Source: UBA4427 sp046351135
GTDB taxonomy: Bacteria; Myxococcota_A; UBA9160; UBA4427
NCBI GenBank assembly: GCA_046351135.1
Contig: JAXLZA010000001.1
Span: 829,204 to 893,203, forward strand
Length of the DNA stretch: 64,000 nt
Direction: 5' to 3'
Shown: in pieces, positions 9,028-17,214 of the stretch
Layout: every line of letters starts with the position of its first letter
Numbering within the stretch: the stretch's first letter is position 1
Notes under the pieces: model-generated
Database searches by the model: none
Told to the model about the DNA's origin: nothing
The model's input: only the letters and a program-made list of their open reading frames with translations
Program-made: the position numbers and the translations under genes

Positions 9028-9054
9028 CATTACGATACGATGCGTACCGTTGCC
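9028..9054. promoter_or_regulatory. Palindromic operator, site 1 (FadE30 / ligase divergent promoter)
   Basis: A 27-bp site beginning CATTACGATACG. Its core at 9032-9050 is ACGATACGATGCGTACCGT, which matches its own reverse complement at all but two position pairs. It lies between divergent start codons: 46 bases from the FadE30-like start and 77 from the ligase start. It aligns base for base with sites at 11501, 24926 and 41606. Size and symmetry fit a TetR-family operator. The bound protein is inferred. Confidence 0.72.
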
Positions 9055-9131
9055 AACGCCGCGGGCCCGTCGGAGCGCCCGCAGACGGCCCTGCGCCCGC
9101 TCGGACGCGGAGCCAGGCCGGGGCGAGCCGC

Positions 9132-10742
9132 ATGGAGGCCAGCGCGCAGACGATGCTCGAAGAAGCGACCCTCTGGCGCCTCGTCGAGGCCCGGGCCGAG
9201 GCGACGCCGACCGCCCCGATGGCGGTGGACGAGCGCGGACGCGCCCTCGATTTCGCGGGCTATCGCGACGCCTGTCTCGCCGTGGCGGGCGCCCTCGCCG
9301 ACCGCGGCATCGGCCCCGGCCGGCTCGTCTCCTGGATGCTGCCGACCCGCCTCGAGGCGCTCGTGCTGGTGGGCGCCCTCGCCCGCCTGGACGCCGTCCA
9401 GAACCCGATCCTGCCGATCTACCGCGGGCGCGAGGTGCGCTTCATCGTCGCCCAGGCGCGGCCCGCCCTGCTCGTCACGCCCGGCGCCTGGCGTGGCTTC
9501 GACTACGCGGGGATGGCGCGCGAGATCGCCGACGACCATCCCGGCCTCGAGACCCTGGTCGTCGAAGAGGGGCTCCCCGGCGCGCCGCAGCTGGGCTCCG
9601 CCCCGCTCCCCCTCGCGACGAGCCCCGCCGCTCTCCCACCTCCGCCCCGGGCCCTGCCCCCGGCCGAGCTGCCGGTGCGCTGGCTCTTCTACAGCTCGGG
9701 CACGACCGCCGATCCGAAGGGCGCGCTCCATACCGACGCCTCGCTCTGGGCCGCCGCCAAGGGCATGGCGCTCGGCCTCGAGCTCGACGCCGCCGACCGG
9801 ATCGCCTTCGTCTTCCCCTTCACCCACATCGGCGGCTTCGCCTGGCTCCTCGGCGGCCTCGCGGCCGGCGCCTGCCAGATCCTGATCGAGAACTTCGCCG
9901 CCCCCGATACGATGGCGATCCTGCGCCGCCACGGCGTCACCCTCGGCACCGCCGGCACCGTCTTCCACGAGGCCTATCTCCGCGCCGCCCGCGCGTGCCC
10001 CGACCCGCCGCTCTTCCCGCACCTGCGCGCCTTCCCGGGCGGCGGTGCGCCGAAGCCGCCGCAGCTCCACTACGACCTCGTCGCCGAGTTCGGCGGCGCC
10101 GGCATCTGCTCCGGCTGGGGACTCACCGAGGCCCCGAACCTGTCGATGGTCCACGTCCGCGATCCCGACGCGAAGAAGGCGCAGACCGAGGGGCGCCCCT
10201 CGCTGCCCGACGTCGACCTGCGCGCGGTCCGCAGCGACGGGTGCATCGCCGCGCCCGGAGAGCCGGGCGAGCTGCGCGTGCGCGGCCCCCACGTCTGCCG
10301 CGGCTATCTCGACTCCACCCTCGACGCCGCCGGCTTCGACGAGCACGGCTACTTCCGCACCGGCGATCTCGGCGTGATCGACGCCGAGGGCTACGTGACG
10401 ATCACGGGCCGCCTCAAGGACGTGATCATCCGCAAGGGCGAGAACATCCCGGCCAAGGAGGTCGAAGATCTCCTCTACACCCATCCGAAGGTCGCGGAGG
10501 TGGCGGTGATCGGGCTGCCGGATCCGAAGACGGGCGAGCGCTGCTGCGCGGTCGTCGTCGCCCGGGATCCCGCGGATCCGCTGCGCTTCGACGAGATGCA
10601 GCGCTTCCTGCGCGAAGCGGAGCTGATGGTCCAGAAGATCCCGGAGCAGCTCGAGCTCGTCCCCGAGCTCCCGCGCAATCCGACCGGCAAGATCCTGAAG
10701 CACGCCCTGCGCGCCCGTTATTCGGGGGCCGGGGCTGCCTAG
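9132..10742 (+). CDS. AMP-dependent acyl-CoA ligase
   Basis: A 536-residue ANL-superfamily ligase that would activate a carboxylic acid to its CoA thioester through an acyl-adenylate. The P-loop-like A3 motif YSSGTTADPKGALHTD lies near residue 190, the GWGLTEAPN region (A5) near 335, YFRTGDLG with Asp (A7) near 410, GRLKDVIIRKGENIPAKEVE (A8) near 425 and the catalytic Lys in PRNPTGKILKHALR near the end. I took the ATG at 9132, since it gives a normal N-terminus and the region upstream holds the shared operator. The overall style resembles FadD-type ligases for alicyclic or branched acids rather than long-chain ligases. The specific substrate cannot be read from sequence, but shared control with FadE30 suggests the same pathway. 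Confidence 0.87.
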   Translation: MEASAQTMLEEATLWRLVEARAEATPTAPMAVDERGRALDFAGYRDACLAVAGALADRGIGPGRLVSWMLPTRLEALVLVGALARLDAVQNPILPIYRGREVRFIVAQARPALLVTPGAWRGFDYAGMAREIADDHPGLETLVVEEGLPGAPQLGSAPLPLATSPAALPPPPRALPPAELPVRWLFYSSGTTADPKGALHTDASLWAAAKGMALGLELDAADRIAFVFPFTHIGGFAWLLGGLAAGACQILIENFAAPDTMAILRRHGVTLGTAGTVFHEAYLRAARACPDPPLFPHLRAFPGGGAPKPPQLHYDLVAEFGGAGICSGWGLTEAPNLSMVHVRDPDAKKAQTEGRPSLPDVDLRAVRSDGCIAAPGEPGELRVRGPHVCRGYLDSTLDAAGFDEHGYFRTGDLGVIDAEGYVTITGRLKDVIIRKGENIPAKEVEDLLYTHPKVAEVAVIGLPDPKTGERCCAVVVARDPADPLRFDEMQRFLREAELMVQKIPEQLELVPELPRNPTGKILKHALRARYSGAGAA

Positions 10743-10783
10743 CACGCGCGGACTCCGCACGGCTCGCGATGCCTGCCTGGCCC

Positions 10784-11431
10784 TCAGCCGCGCTTCAGGA
10801 TGCCCTTCAGCGCGAGCTCGACGAGCGGCTCCACCATCTTCGGCGACAGGCTCCCGCCCCGGAAGAAGAGCGTCACCGAGATGGGCCCGACGACCAGATC
10901 CGCCGCGAGGTCGAGGTCGACGTCGCTCGAGATCTCGCCCCGGGCCCGCGCCCGCTCGAAGATCCGCACGAAGGGCTCGCGCCGGGCGCGCGCGACCGGC
11001 TCGATCAGCTTCGAGAGCTCGGGGTTGTGGGCGCGCTCGCCGGCGAGGCTCGGGAAGACGGTGCCGAGGGCGGTCGCGTTGAAGGCCTCGATGTACTTGC
11101 GCAGCGTCTCCTTGAGGTCGCGCTCGAGGCTCCCGGAGTCGACGTCCTCGAAGCCCGGCAGGGCCCCGAAGGCCTCGACGACGAGCGGGAGCTTCGAGGA
11201 CCAGCGGCGGTAGATGGTCGCCTTGCCGACCCCGGCGCGGAGCGCGACGCCCTCGACGGTCAGCGCCGAATAACCCACCTCGCCGAGCAGGGCGAGCGTC
11301 GCGTCGAGGATCGCCTGGTGGGCCTCCTCGCTGCGCGGGCGGCCCGTGCTGCTCGTCATGCGGCGGCGCTCGGATTTCGTGCGATCCGCTTCGGTCGGTG
11401 CCACTGCTTCCGCATCCTTGCCCGCGCGCAT
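10784..11431 (-). CDS. TetR/AcrR-family transcriptional regulator
   Basis: A one-component repressor-type regulator. The DNA-binding domain reads GRPRSEEAHQAILDATLALL, then TVEGVALRAGVGKATIYRRW, with the helix-turn-helix ending in the typical IYRRW. The C-terminal half is a helical ligand domain of the TetR_C_11/16 kind. I list the ATG at 11431 because GAGAGGGTCG precedes it; the ATG at 11359 gives the more usual 191-residue protein but has no clear ribosome site, so the first 24 residues are uncertain. The gene diverges from the P450 operon across a perfect-armed palindrome at 11501-11527, which indicates autoregulation. As the only regulator in the window it is the best candidate for all four operator sites. 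Its ligand is probably an acyl-CoA of the pathway, by analogy with KstR2. Confidence 0.92.
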   Translation of the reverse strand: MRAGKDAEAVAPTEADRTKSERRRMTSSTGRPRSEEAHQAILDATLALLGEVGYSALTVEGVALRAGVGKATIYRRWSSKLPLVVEAFGALPGFEDVDSGSLERDLKETLRKYIEAFNATALGTVFPSLAGERAHNPELSKLIEPVARARREPFVRIFERARARGEISSDVDLDLAADLVVGPISVTLFFRGGSLSPKMVEPLVELALKGILKRG

Positions 11432-11500
11432 CGACCCTCTCGGCTCGCGATCCGACCGCGACCCGCCCGCCGAGGCCCGGCCGGGCGTCGACGGCGGCGC

Positions 11501-11527
11501 GATTACGATACAGTACGTTCCGTAATC
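11501..11527. promoter_or_regulatory. Palindromic operator, site 2 (TetR / P450 divergent promoter)
   Basis: The best copy of the family. The 7-base outer arms GATTACG (11501-11507) and CGTAATC (11521-11527) are perfect reverse complements, and inner AC/GT pairs also match around the centre at 11514. It lies 69 bases from the regulator start at 11431 and 120 bases from the P450 start, as expected for an operator controlling the regulator itself and its divergent neighbour. Confidence 0.8.
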
Positions 11528-11647
11528 AACCACCCGAGGCCCGGGCGCTGCGCGCCCCCCGCCCCGAACGCCGGCCCGCCTTCGCCTGGACGGCGACCCC
11601 GCGGTCCGCGAGCGACCGCATCGACGAGGAAGACAGGCCGCGCCGCC

Positions 11648-12829
11648 ATGGTCGAATACAACCCCTTCGCCGACGCGATCGTCCACGGCGACCCGCTGCC
11701 GATCTACAAGCGCCTGCGCGACGAGGCCCCCGCCTACTATCTCGAGGAGTTCGACACCTGGGCACTGTCCCGCTTCGAGGACGTCTGGAAGGCCTCGGCG
11801 GACATGAAGAACCTGACGGCGGCGAACGGGACGACCTCGGCCCACCTGCTGACGAAGGTCCAGCCCGTCACGCCCATGATCAACAACATGGACGCCCCGG
11901 ACCACACGCGTCTGCGCGCCGAGTTCCGCAAGGCCTTCGCCGCCCCCGAGGTCGCGAAGCTCGAGCCGATGATCCGCCGGATCGCGAAGGAGCGCCTCGC
12001 GGCCTGTCTCGAGGCCGGGCGCATGGACGTGATCCACGACTACTCCGCCCACGTCGCCGTCACCGTCGCCTGCACGATCAGCGGCCTGCCCGCCGAGGAC
12101 GGCCCCTTCCTGAACGCGCTCGTCTGGCGCTTCTTCCAGCGCGAGGAAGGCGTGCGCGGCATGACCGAGGCCGGGCTCGCGGCGCTCGGCGAGATGTTCG
12201 CCTACTTCCACGACCAGATCGCGCGGCGGCGCCGGGGCACCGCGAAGGACGACGTCCTCCAGAAGCTGCTCGAGTTCGAGCAGGGCGGCCGCCGCCTCGA
12301 TGACGACGCCCTCGCCTCCCACCTCTCGATGCTGATCATCGGAGGCTCGGAGACCTTCCCGAAGACGCTCGCCACGATCGTGCGCCGGCTGGCGCAGCAT
12401 CCCGACCAGCGGCAGATGTGCGTCGACGATCCAGGCCTGATCCCGGACGCCTACAACGAGGGGCTCCGCTACGACATGCCGACGCAGTTCCTGATGCGGC
12501 AGGTGAAGCGCCCCGTGGAATTCGCCGGCGCGCAGATGAAGCCCGGTCAGGGCGTGATGTTCCTCTACCACTCGGGCAACCACGACGAGCGCGAGTTCCC
12601 CGATCCCGATCGCTTCGACATCCTGCGCCGTCCACCGCGGATCCTGACCTTCGGCTACGGCCCCCACTCCTGCCTCGGCGTCAACGTCGCCCGGCTCGAG
12701 GGGCGCGTCTGCCTCGAGGAGCTGCTCGGGCGCGTGCCGGACTACGCGGTCGACGAGGCCGGCGCCGAGCGGCTCCTGACGGAGTACGTCCAGGGCTATT
12801 GGAAGCTCCCCATCACCTTCAGGGCCTAG
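11648..12829 (+). CDS. Cytochrome P450
   Basis: A 393-residue soluble bacterial P450, a haem monooxygenase. The haem ligand Cys lies in FGYGPHSCLGVN near residue 343, the ExxR pair in NEGLRYD near 273 and the I-helix oxygen-activation motif reads IIGGSETFPKT near 238: the acid-alcohol pair Glu-Thr is kept but the second Thr is Phe. Size is typical of class I P450s that need a ferredoxin and a ferredoxin reductase; the reductase-type gene at 15849-17039 is a plausible partner, but no ferredoxin gene is visible. The gene is one base upstream of an acyl-CoA ligase, so the hydroxylated product is perhaps activated next. Substrate unknown; I cannot match it to CYP125 or CYP142 by motif. Confidence 0.94.
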   Translation: MVEYNPFADAIVHGDPLPIYKRLRDEAPAYYLEEFDTWALSRFEDVWKASADMKNLTAANGTTSAHLLTKVQPVTPMINNMDAPDHTRLRAEFRKAFAAPEVAKLEPMIRRIAKERLAACLEAGRMDVIHDYSAHVAVTVACTISGLPAEDGPFLNALVWRFFQREEGVRGMTEAGLAALGEMFAYFHDQIARRRRGTAKDDVLQKLLEFEQGGRRLDDDALASHLSMLIIGGSETFPKTLATIVRRLAQHPDQRQMCVDDPGLIPDAYNEGLRYDMPTQFLMRQVKRPVEFAGAQMKPGQGVMFLYHSGNHDEREFPDPDRFDILRRPPRILTFGYGPHSCLGVNVARLEGRVCLEELLGRVPDYAVDEAGAERLLTEYVQGYWKLPITFRA

Positions 12830-12830
12830 C

Positions 12831-14498
12831 ATGACGCCGCGCTCCGACTCCTCCGCCCCCGCCCCGGCCGCCTTTCCGGCCTCCCTCGCCGAGCACGTCC
12901 GCCGGCTCGCCCGCGAGCGGCCGAAGGCCCCCGCCTTCGTCGTCGACGAGCGGGTGCTCGACTGGGCGGGCTACGACGCGGCCGCGGATCGCCTGGCCCG
13001 GGTCTTTCTCGCCCTCGGCCTCGCGCCGGGCGAGCGGATCGCCGTCTGGGTCCCGGACGGCACCCCCTTCCACGTCGCCTATCAAGCGGCCGAGCGCTGC
13101 GGCCTCGTCTGCCTCGGCCTGGCCCCTCGCTGCGGGGAGCGCGAGCTGGCGCATCTGCTGACCCTCGCCTCCGCCCGCGTCCTCGTCTCGGCCCCGGAGA
13201 TGGCCGACGGCCCGGCCGCGGCCCGCGTCGCCCGCCTGCGGGAGCGCGGCATCGCGATCGAGTTCCACGTCACCCTCGCCGGCGACGGCTTTCCCGAGGA
13301 CGCGATCGAGCTCGACGGTCGACCGGCGCCCCAGGCGAGCGCGCCCCCCGCCCCCTCGCTCGGTCTGCCGGCGACGGCGATCTCGCTCCTCAACACGACC
13401 TCGGGCACGACGGGGCTGCCGAAGATCGTCGTCCACGACCAGCTGCGCTGGTTCCACTTCCATCGCCTCGCCGCCGACGTCGGCCATCTCGACGAGCGCG
13501 ACGTCTTCATGAGCGCGCTCCCCGCCCCGGTCGGCTTCGGCCTCTGGACGGGCCACTTCACGCCGACGCTGCTCGGCGCGCCGACGGTGCTCACGCGCAA
13601 GTTCGACGCGCGGGCGACGATCGACGCCCTCGAGCGCCACCGGGTGACGGTGCTCGCCGCGGTCTCGACCCAGTTCATCATGCTGCTCGAGTCGGGCGGC
13701 TTCGACGGCGGCCGCGACCTCGTGCTGCGGGCGCTCTTCACCGGCGGCGAGGCGGTGCCCGAGCGGCAGGCGCGCAACTTCGAGCTCCGGACCGGAGCGT
13801 CGGTGCTCCAGTTCTACGGCTCGAACGAGACCGGAGCCGTCAGCGCCACGCGGCCCGAGGATCCGCCCACCAAGCGCCTCACGACGGCGGGCCGGCCGAT
13901 CGCCGAGATGAATCTCCGGCTCTTCGACGCCGAGGGTCGCGACGTCACGGCGAGCGGGCGTGGACAACCGGCGGTGAAGGGACCGGTCGTCTCCCGCGGC
14001 TATCTGGGCGCGCCCGAGGCGAACGCCGCCCTCATCACGACGGACGGCTGGGTCAAGCTCGGCGATCTCGTCGAGCTCGACGCCGACGGCTACCTCCGCG
14101 TCATCGGCCGCACCGACGACATCATCATCCGCGGCGGCAAGAACCTCTCCGCCGCCGCCATCGAGGAGGGCGTCGCGCTCCATCCGAGCGTCGCGCTGGT
14201 CGCCGCGATCGGCATGCCCGATCGCATCTTCGGCGAGCGCGCGGCCGCCTACGTCGAGCTGCGCCCCGGCCAGACCCTCGAGCTCGAGGGCCTGCGCGAG
14301 CAGCTCAAGGCCCACGGCATCGCCCGCGAGCTCTGGCCCGAGGCCCTCGTCGTCCTGCCCGAGCTCCCCCGCGGCGTCGGGGGCAAGGTCGCGAAGGGGG
14401 CGCTGCGCGAGGACGCGAAGCAGCGCTTCGGCGACCCGACCGACGAGGATGCCCTCGCCCGCTCGCGCGCGGCCGACCGCGCCGGCGAGTTCTCGTGA
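12831..14498 (+). CDS. AMP-dependent acyl-CoA ligase (P450 operon)
   Basis: A 555-residue ANL ligase. Motifs in order: LNTTSGTTGLPKIVVHD (A3) near residue 190, FYGSNETGAVSA (A5) near 325, WVKLGDLVELDADGYLRVIGRTDDIIIRGGKN split by the hinge near 425, and the terminal Lys motif GVGGKVAKGALRED. The A5 motif has NETG instead of the usual TE, as in some benzoate-CoA-type and 4-chlorobenzoate-type ligases. It starts one base after the P450 stop and its stop overlaps the GTG start of the MFS gene (GTGA), so the three form a tight operon. A P450, ligase and transporter together suggest uptake, oxidation and activation of one substrate, still unidentified. Confidence 0.88.
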   Translation: MTPRSDSSAPAPAAFPASLAEHVRRLARERPKAPAFVVDERVLDWAGYDAAADRLARVFLALGLAPGERIAVWVPDGTPFHVAYQAAERCGLVCLGLAPRCGERELAHLLTLASARVLVSAPEMADGPAAARVARLRERGIAIEFHVTLAGDGFPEDAIELDGRPAPQASAPPAPSLGLPATAISLLNTTSGTTGLPKIVVHDQLRWFHFHRLAADVGHLDERDVFMSALPAPVGFGLWTGHFTPTLLGAPTVLTRKFDARATIDALERHRVTVLAAVSTQFIMLLESGGFDGGRDLVLRALFTGGEAVPERQARNFELRTGASVLQFYGSNETGAVSATRPEDPPTKRLTTAGRPIAEMNLRLFDAEGRDVTASGRGQPAVKGPVVSRGYLGAPEANAALITTDGWVKLGDLVELDADGYLRVIGRTDDIIIRGGKNLSAAAIEEGVALHPSVALVAAIGMPDRIFGERAAAYVELRPGQTLELEGLREQLKAHGIARELWPEALVVLPELPRGVGGKVAKGALREDAKQRFGDPTDEDALARSRAADRAGEFS

Positions 14499-15766
14499 GC
14501 GATCGGAGGCCGACCCTGCGCGAGCGATTCGCGCAGACCGAGCTCCGGGGCCGGGCCCTCTGGGTCGTGATCGGGTGCCTCGTCTGCCAGATGGGGCTCG
14601 GCCTGACCTACGTGAAGAGCGGCCTCTCGGCCGATCTGATCGAGGCCCTCGGCATGACCCGCGCGCAGTTCTCGGGCGCGAACACCCCGCAGCTCGCGGT
14701 GCAGTCGCTCGCGAGCCCGCTCGCCGGCTTCCTGACCGTCCGCTACGGCGCGAAGGTCGTGCTGACGGCGTCGGCGATCCTCTTCGCCATCGTGTTCGTC
14801 GGCTTCTCGCAAATCGAGTCGGTGGCGGGGTTCTACTTCGCGATCGCCGGCGTCGGGCTCGGCGCGGCGGGCATGGGCGACGTCTCGGTCGGCCACGTCG
14901 TCGCCCAGTGGTTCCGCCGCCACCGCGGTCTCGCCCTCGGCATCGCCTACGCCGGCTCGAACCTCGGCGGCTCGGCGATGGTCTGGCTGACGGGCGCGGT
15001 GACCGCCCGCGCGGATTTCCGGACGGCGCTGCTCGCCGTCGCCGTCTTCTCGCTCGTCGTGCTGCTCCCCGCCGCGTTCTTCCTCGTCCGCGATCGGGAG
15101 GGCGCGCGCGTCGAGGTGGCCGGTGACGAGGCGAGCGCGGAGAACGGGACGCCGAGCGCCTCGGCGGCGGACGAGACCAGCCTCGACCTGCGCGCCGCCC
15201 TCCGGACCCGCACGTTCTGGATCCTGACGACGACGCTCTTCGCGTTCTTCTTCTACTTCAACGGCATCCTCGACCACTTCGTGCTGATCCTGACGGATGC
15301 CGGCGTCTCCCACGAGGAGGCCGCGACCCGGCTCAGCCAGACCATCGGCCTCGGCATCGTGTCGAAGATCGTCGGGGGCTATCTCGCGGACCGCGTCTCG
15401 CAGGAGCACGCGATCCTCTACGACTACGGGCTGCTCGGCCTGAGCTCGGTCGTGCTGCTCTTCCTGCCGAACGCCGTGGTGCTGCCGGTCTTCGTGCTCT
15501 CGTACGGATTCAGCCAGGCGGCGCGGGACGTGGTGTGGCCGCTGGCGGTGGAGCGCTGCTTCGGCGCGCGGCATCTCGGCTCGATCTACGGCGCGATGAC
15601 GCTCGCCCTGCTCCCCGGCGCCGCCCTCGGCCCGCTCGCGGCGGCGGCCCTGCGCGATGCCCTCGGCGACTACCGGATGGCCTTCGTGCTCTTCATCGCG
15701 CTGAACGCGGCGGCGCTCGCGGCCCTCTTCTTCGTGCGCGACGAGCGCGCGCTTCGCACGACCTGA
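14495..15766 (+). CDS. MFS transporter
   Basis: A 423-residue major facilitator superfamily permease with about twelve hydrophobic helices. The loop WFRRHRGLALGIAYAGSNLGG after helix 4 is typical of the monocarboxylate/oxalate-formate porter (OFA/MCT-like) group, in which the RG pair between helices is conserved. A polar central loop (near residues 200-235, rich in Ala, Glu and Ser) separates the two halves. It begins with GTG at 14495, overlapping the ligase stop by four bases, which indicates translational coupling. It would import an organic acid across the inner membrane for the P450 and ligase. The substrate is not determinable from sequence. Confidence 0.9.
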   Translation: MSDRRPTLRERFAQTELRGRALWVVIGCLVCQMGLGLTYVKSGLSADLIEALGMTRAQFSGANTPQLAVQSLASPLAGFLTVRYGAKVVLTASAILFAIVFVGFSQIESVAGFYFAIAGVGLGAAGMGDVSVGHVVAQWFRRHRGLALGIAYAGSNLGGSAMVWLTGAVTARADFRTALLAVAVFSLVVLLPAAFFLVRDREGARVEVAGDEASAENGTPSASAADETSLDLRAALRTRTFWILTTTLFAFFFYFNGILDHFVLILTDAGVSHEEAATRLSQTIGLGIVSKIVGGYLADRVSQEHAILYDYGLLGLSSVVLLFLPNAVVLPVFVLSYGFSQAARDVVWPLAVERCFGARHLGSIYGAMTLALLPGAALGPLAAAALRDALGDYRMAFVLFIALNAAALAALFFVRDERALRTT

Positions 15767-15848
15767 GCGACCACCGCTCGGGCGCCGCGCGGCCGCCACT
15801 CGACCGCCCATCGATCGCCGCGCAGATGCGGCTCGACCGCGCCGGGGC

Positions 15849-17039
15849 CTACTTCGCCTGGGCGATCGCCTCCGAGAACGCGAGGCCCTCGGCGATCCAG
15901 CGCCGCGCGGCGTTGAGCTGGCGCGGGCGCTTGCAGCCGACGGCCCCGACGAGCTTGCCGCCCCGGCCGAAGAGCACGAGGAACTTGTCCTCGTCGAGAT
16001 TGCCCAGGCAGACGTGCATCTCGTCGTCCGGCCGGAACTCCCCCGCGACCGCGAGCCGCAGGTCGAACTGATCGGTCCAGACGTAGGGCACCGCGGCAAG
16101 CGGCTCGACGCGGCCGTGGACGATCCGCTTCGCGACCACCTCCGACTGCTCGACGGCGCTCGTCCAATGCTCGAAGCGCGGGCGCTCCGGGTAGCGCGGG
16201 TTGATCCAGCGCGCGCAGTCGCCAAGGGCGGAGATGCCGGGACGCGAGCTCGCGCCGGTCGCGTCGCACAGGATGCCGTTGTCGATCACGAGCCCCGAGT
16301 CGGCGAGCCAGCCGACCGAGGGCGCCGCCCCGACGCCGACGACGACGACGTCGGCGGGGATGACGCGGCCGTCGGCGAGGCGGACGCCCTGGACCCGCCC
16401 CTCCCCTTCGAAGGCCGCGACGCCGACCCCGAGATGGAACTCGACCCCCGCCTCCCGATGGCGCCGCGCGACCCGCTCTCCGAGGATCGGCCCGAGGCCG
16501 CGGATCAGCGGCGCGGGCAGCGGCTCGACGACGGTGACCGGGCAGCCCTTCGCGCGGCAGCTCGCCGCGACCTCCATCCCGATGAAGCCGGCCCCGATCA
16601 CCACGACCCGCGGCGTCGCCGCGAGGGCCTCGCGCAAGCGGCGCGCGTCGTCGAGGGTCCGCAGCGCGAAGAGGCCCGCGAGCCCGCGTTCGAACGGGAG
16701 CCGACGCGCCTCGGCGCCCGTCGCGAGGACGATCGCGTCGGCCTCGACGCGGCTTCCGTCGGCGAGCGTGAGGGCGAGCGCCTGCGGATCGAGGGCGGTC
16801 GCCTTCTGGCCGAGGCGCCACTCCGCCCCGAGCGGCGCCACGCCGTCGCGCGCGAGGGCGAGCTTCTCGTCGGGCCAGCCGTCGACCAGGAACTGCTTCG
16901 ACAGCGGCGGCCGGTCGTAGGGGAGCTCGGCCTCGGCGCCGATCATCGTGACCCGGCCCGCATACCCCTCGCGCCGCAGCGCCTCGAGAAAACGCAGCCC
17001 GGCGAGCGATGCGCCCACGACCGCGACGTGCTGAACCAT
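15849..17039 (-). CDS. FAD-dependent ferredoxin reductase-type oxidoreductase
   Basis: A 396-residue pyridine nucleotide-disulfide-fold flavoprotein without the redox disulfide. The FAD motif VAVVGASLAGLRFLEALR is at the N-terminus, followed by PYDRPPLSKQFL, characteristic of putidaredoxin/rhodocoxin reductases. The NAD motif VVVIGAGFIGMEVAASC lies near residue 145, a second FAD contact SALGDCARW near 270, and the C-terminal reductase domain includes HWTSAVEQ. The ATG at 17039 follows GGAGAGCGGGAG. Such enzymes pass electrons from NAD(P)H to a ferredoxin for P450s or Rieske oxygenases. It converges with the P450 operon and may serve that P450, an inference from proximity. No ferredoxin gene is present. 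Confidence 0.88.
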   Translation of the reverse strand: MVQHVAVVGASLAGLRFLEALRREGYAGRVTMIGAEAELPYDRPPLSKQFLVDGWPDEKLALARDGVAPLGAEWRLGQKATALDPQALALTLADGSRVEADAIVLATGAEARRLPFERGLAGLFALRTLDDARRLREALAATPRVVVIGAGFIGMEVAASCRAKGCPVTVVEPLPAPLIRGLGPILGERVARRHREAGVEFHLGVGVAAFEGEGRVQGVRLADGRVIPADVVVVGVGAAPSVGWLADSGLVIDNGILCDATGASSRPGISALGDCARWINPRYPERPRFEHWTSAVEQSEVVAKRIVHGRVEPLAAVPYVWTDQFDLRLAVAGEFRPDDEMHVCLGNLDEDKFLVLFGRGGKLVGAVGCKRPRQLNAARRWIAEGLAFSEAIAQAK

Positions 17040-17214
17040 CTCCCGCTCTCCTCCGATTCCCCGTCCTTGCGCGGGGCTGCGGCGCCGGAATCGCCCCAGG
17101 ATCCCGCGCGGACGGCCGAGCATAGAGGATCCCGGCCGGGGGCTCCCGGCGTGTCTGGCCAGCCCCCGGCCCGTCTGCGAGACTCGCCCGGCCTTCACCC
17201 GCGAGGAGCGCCTC

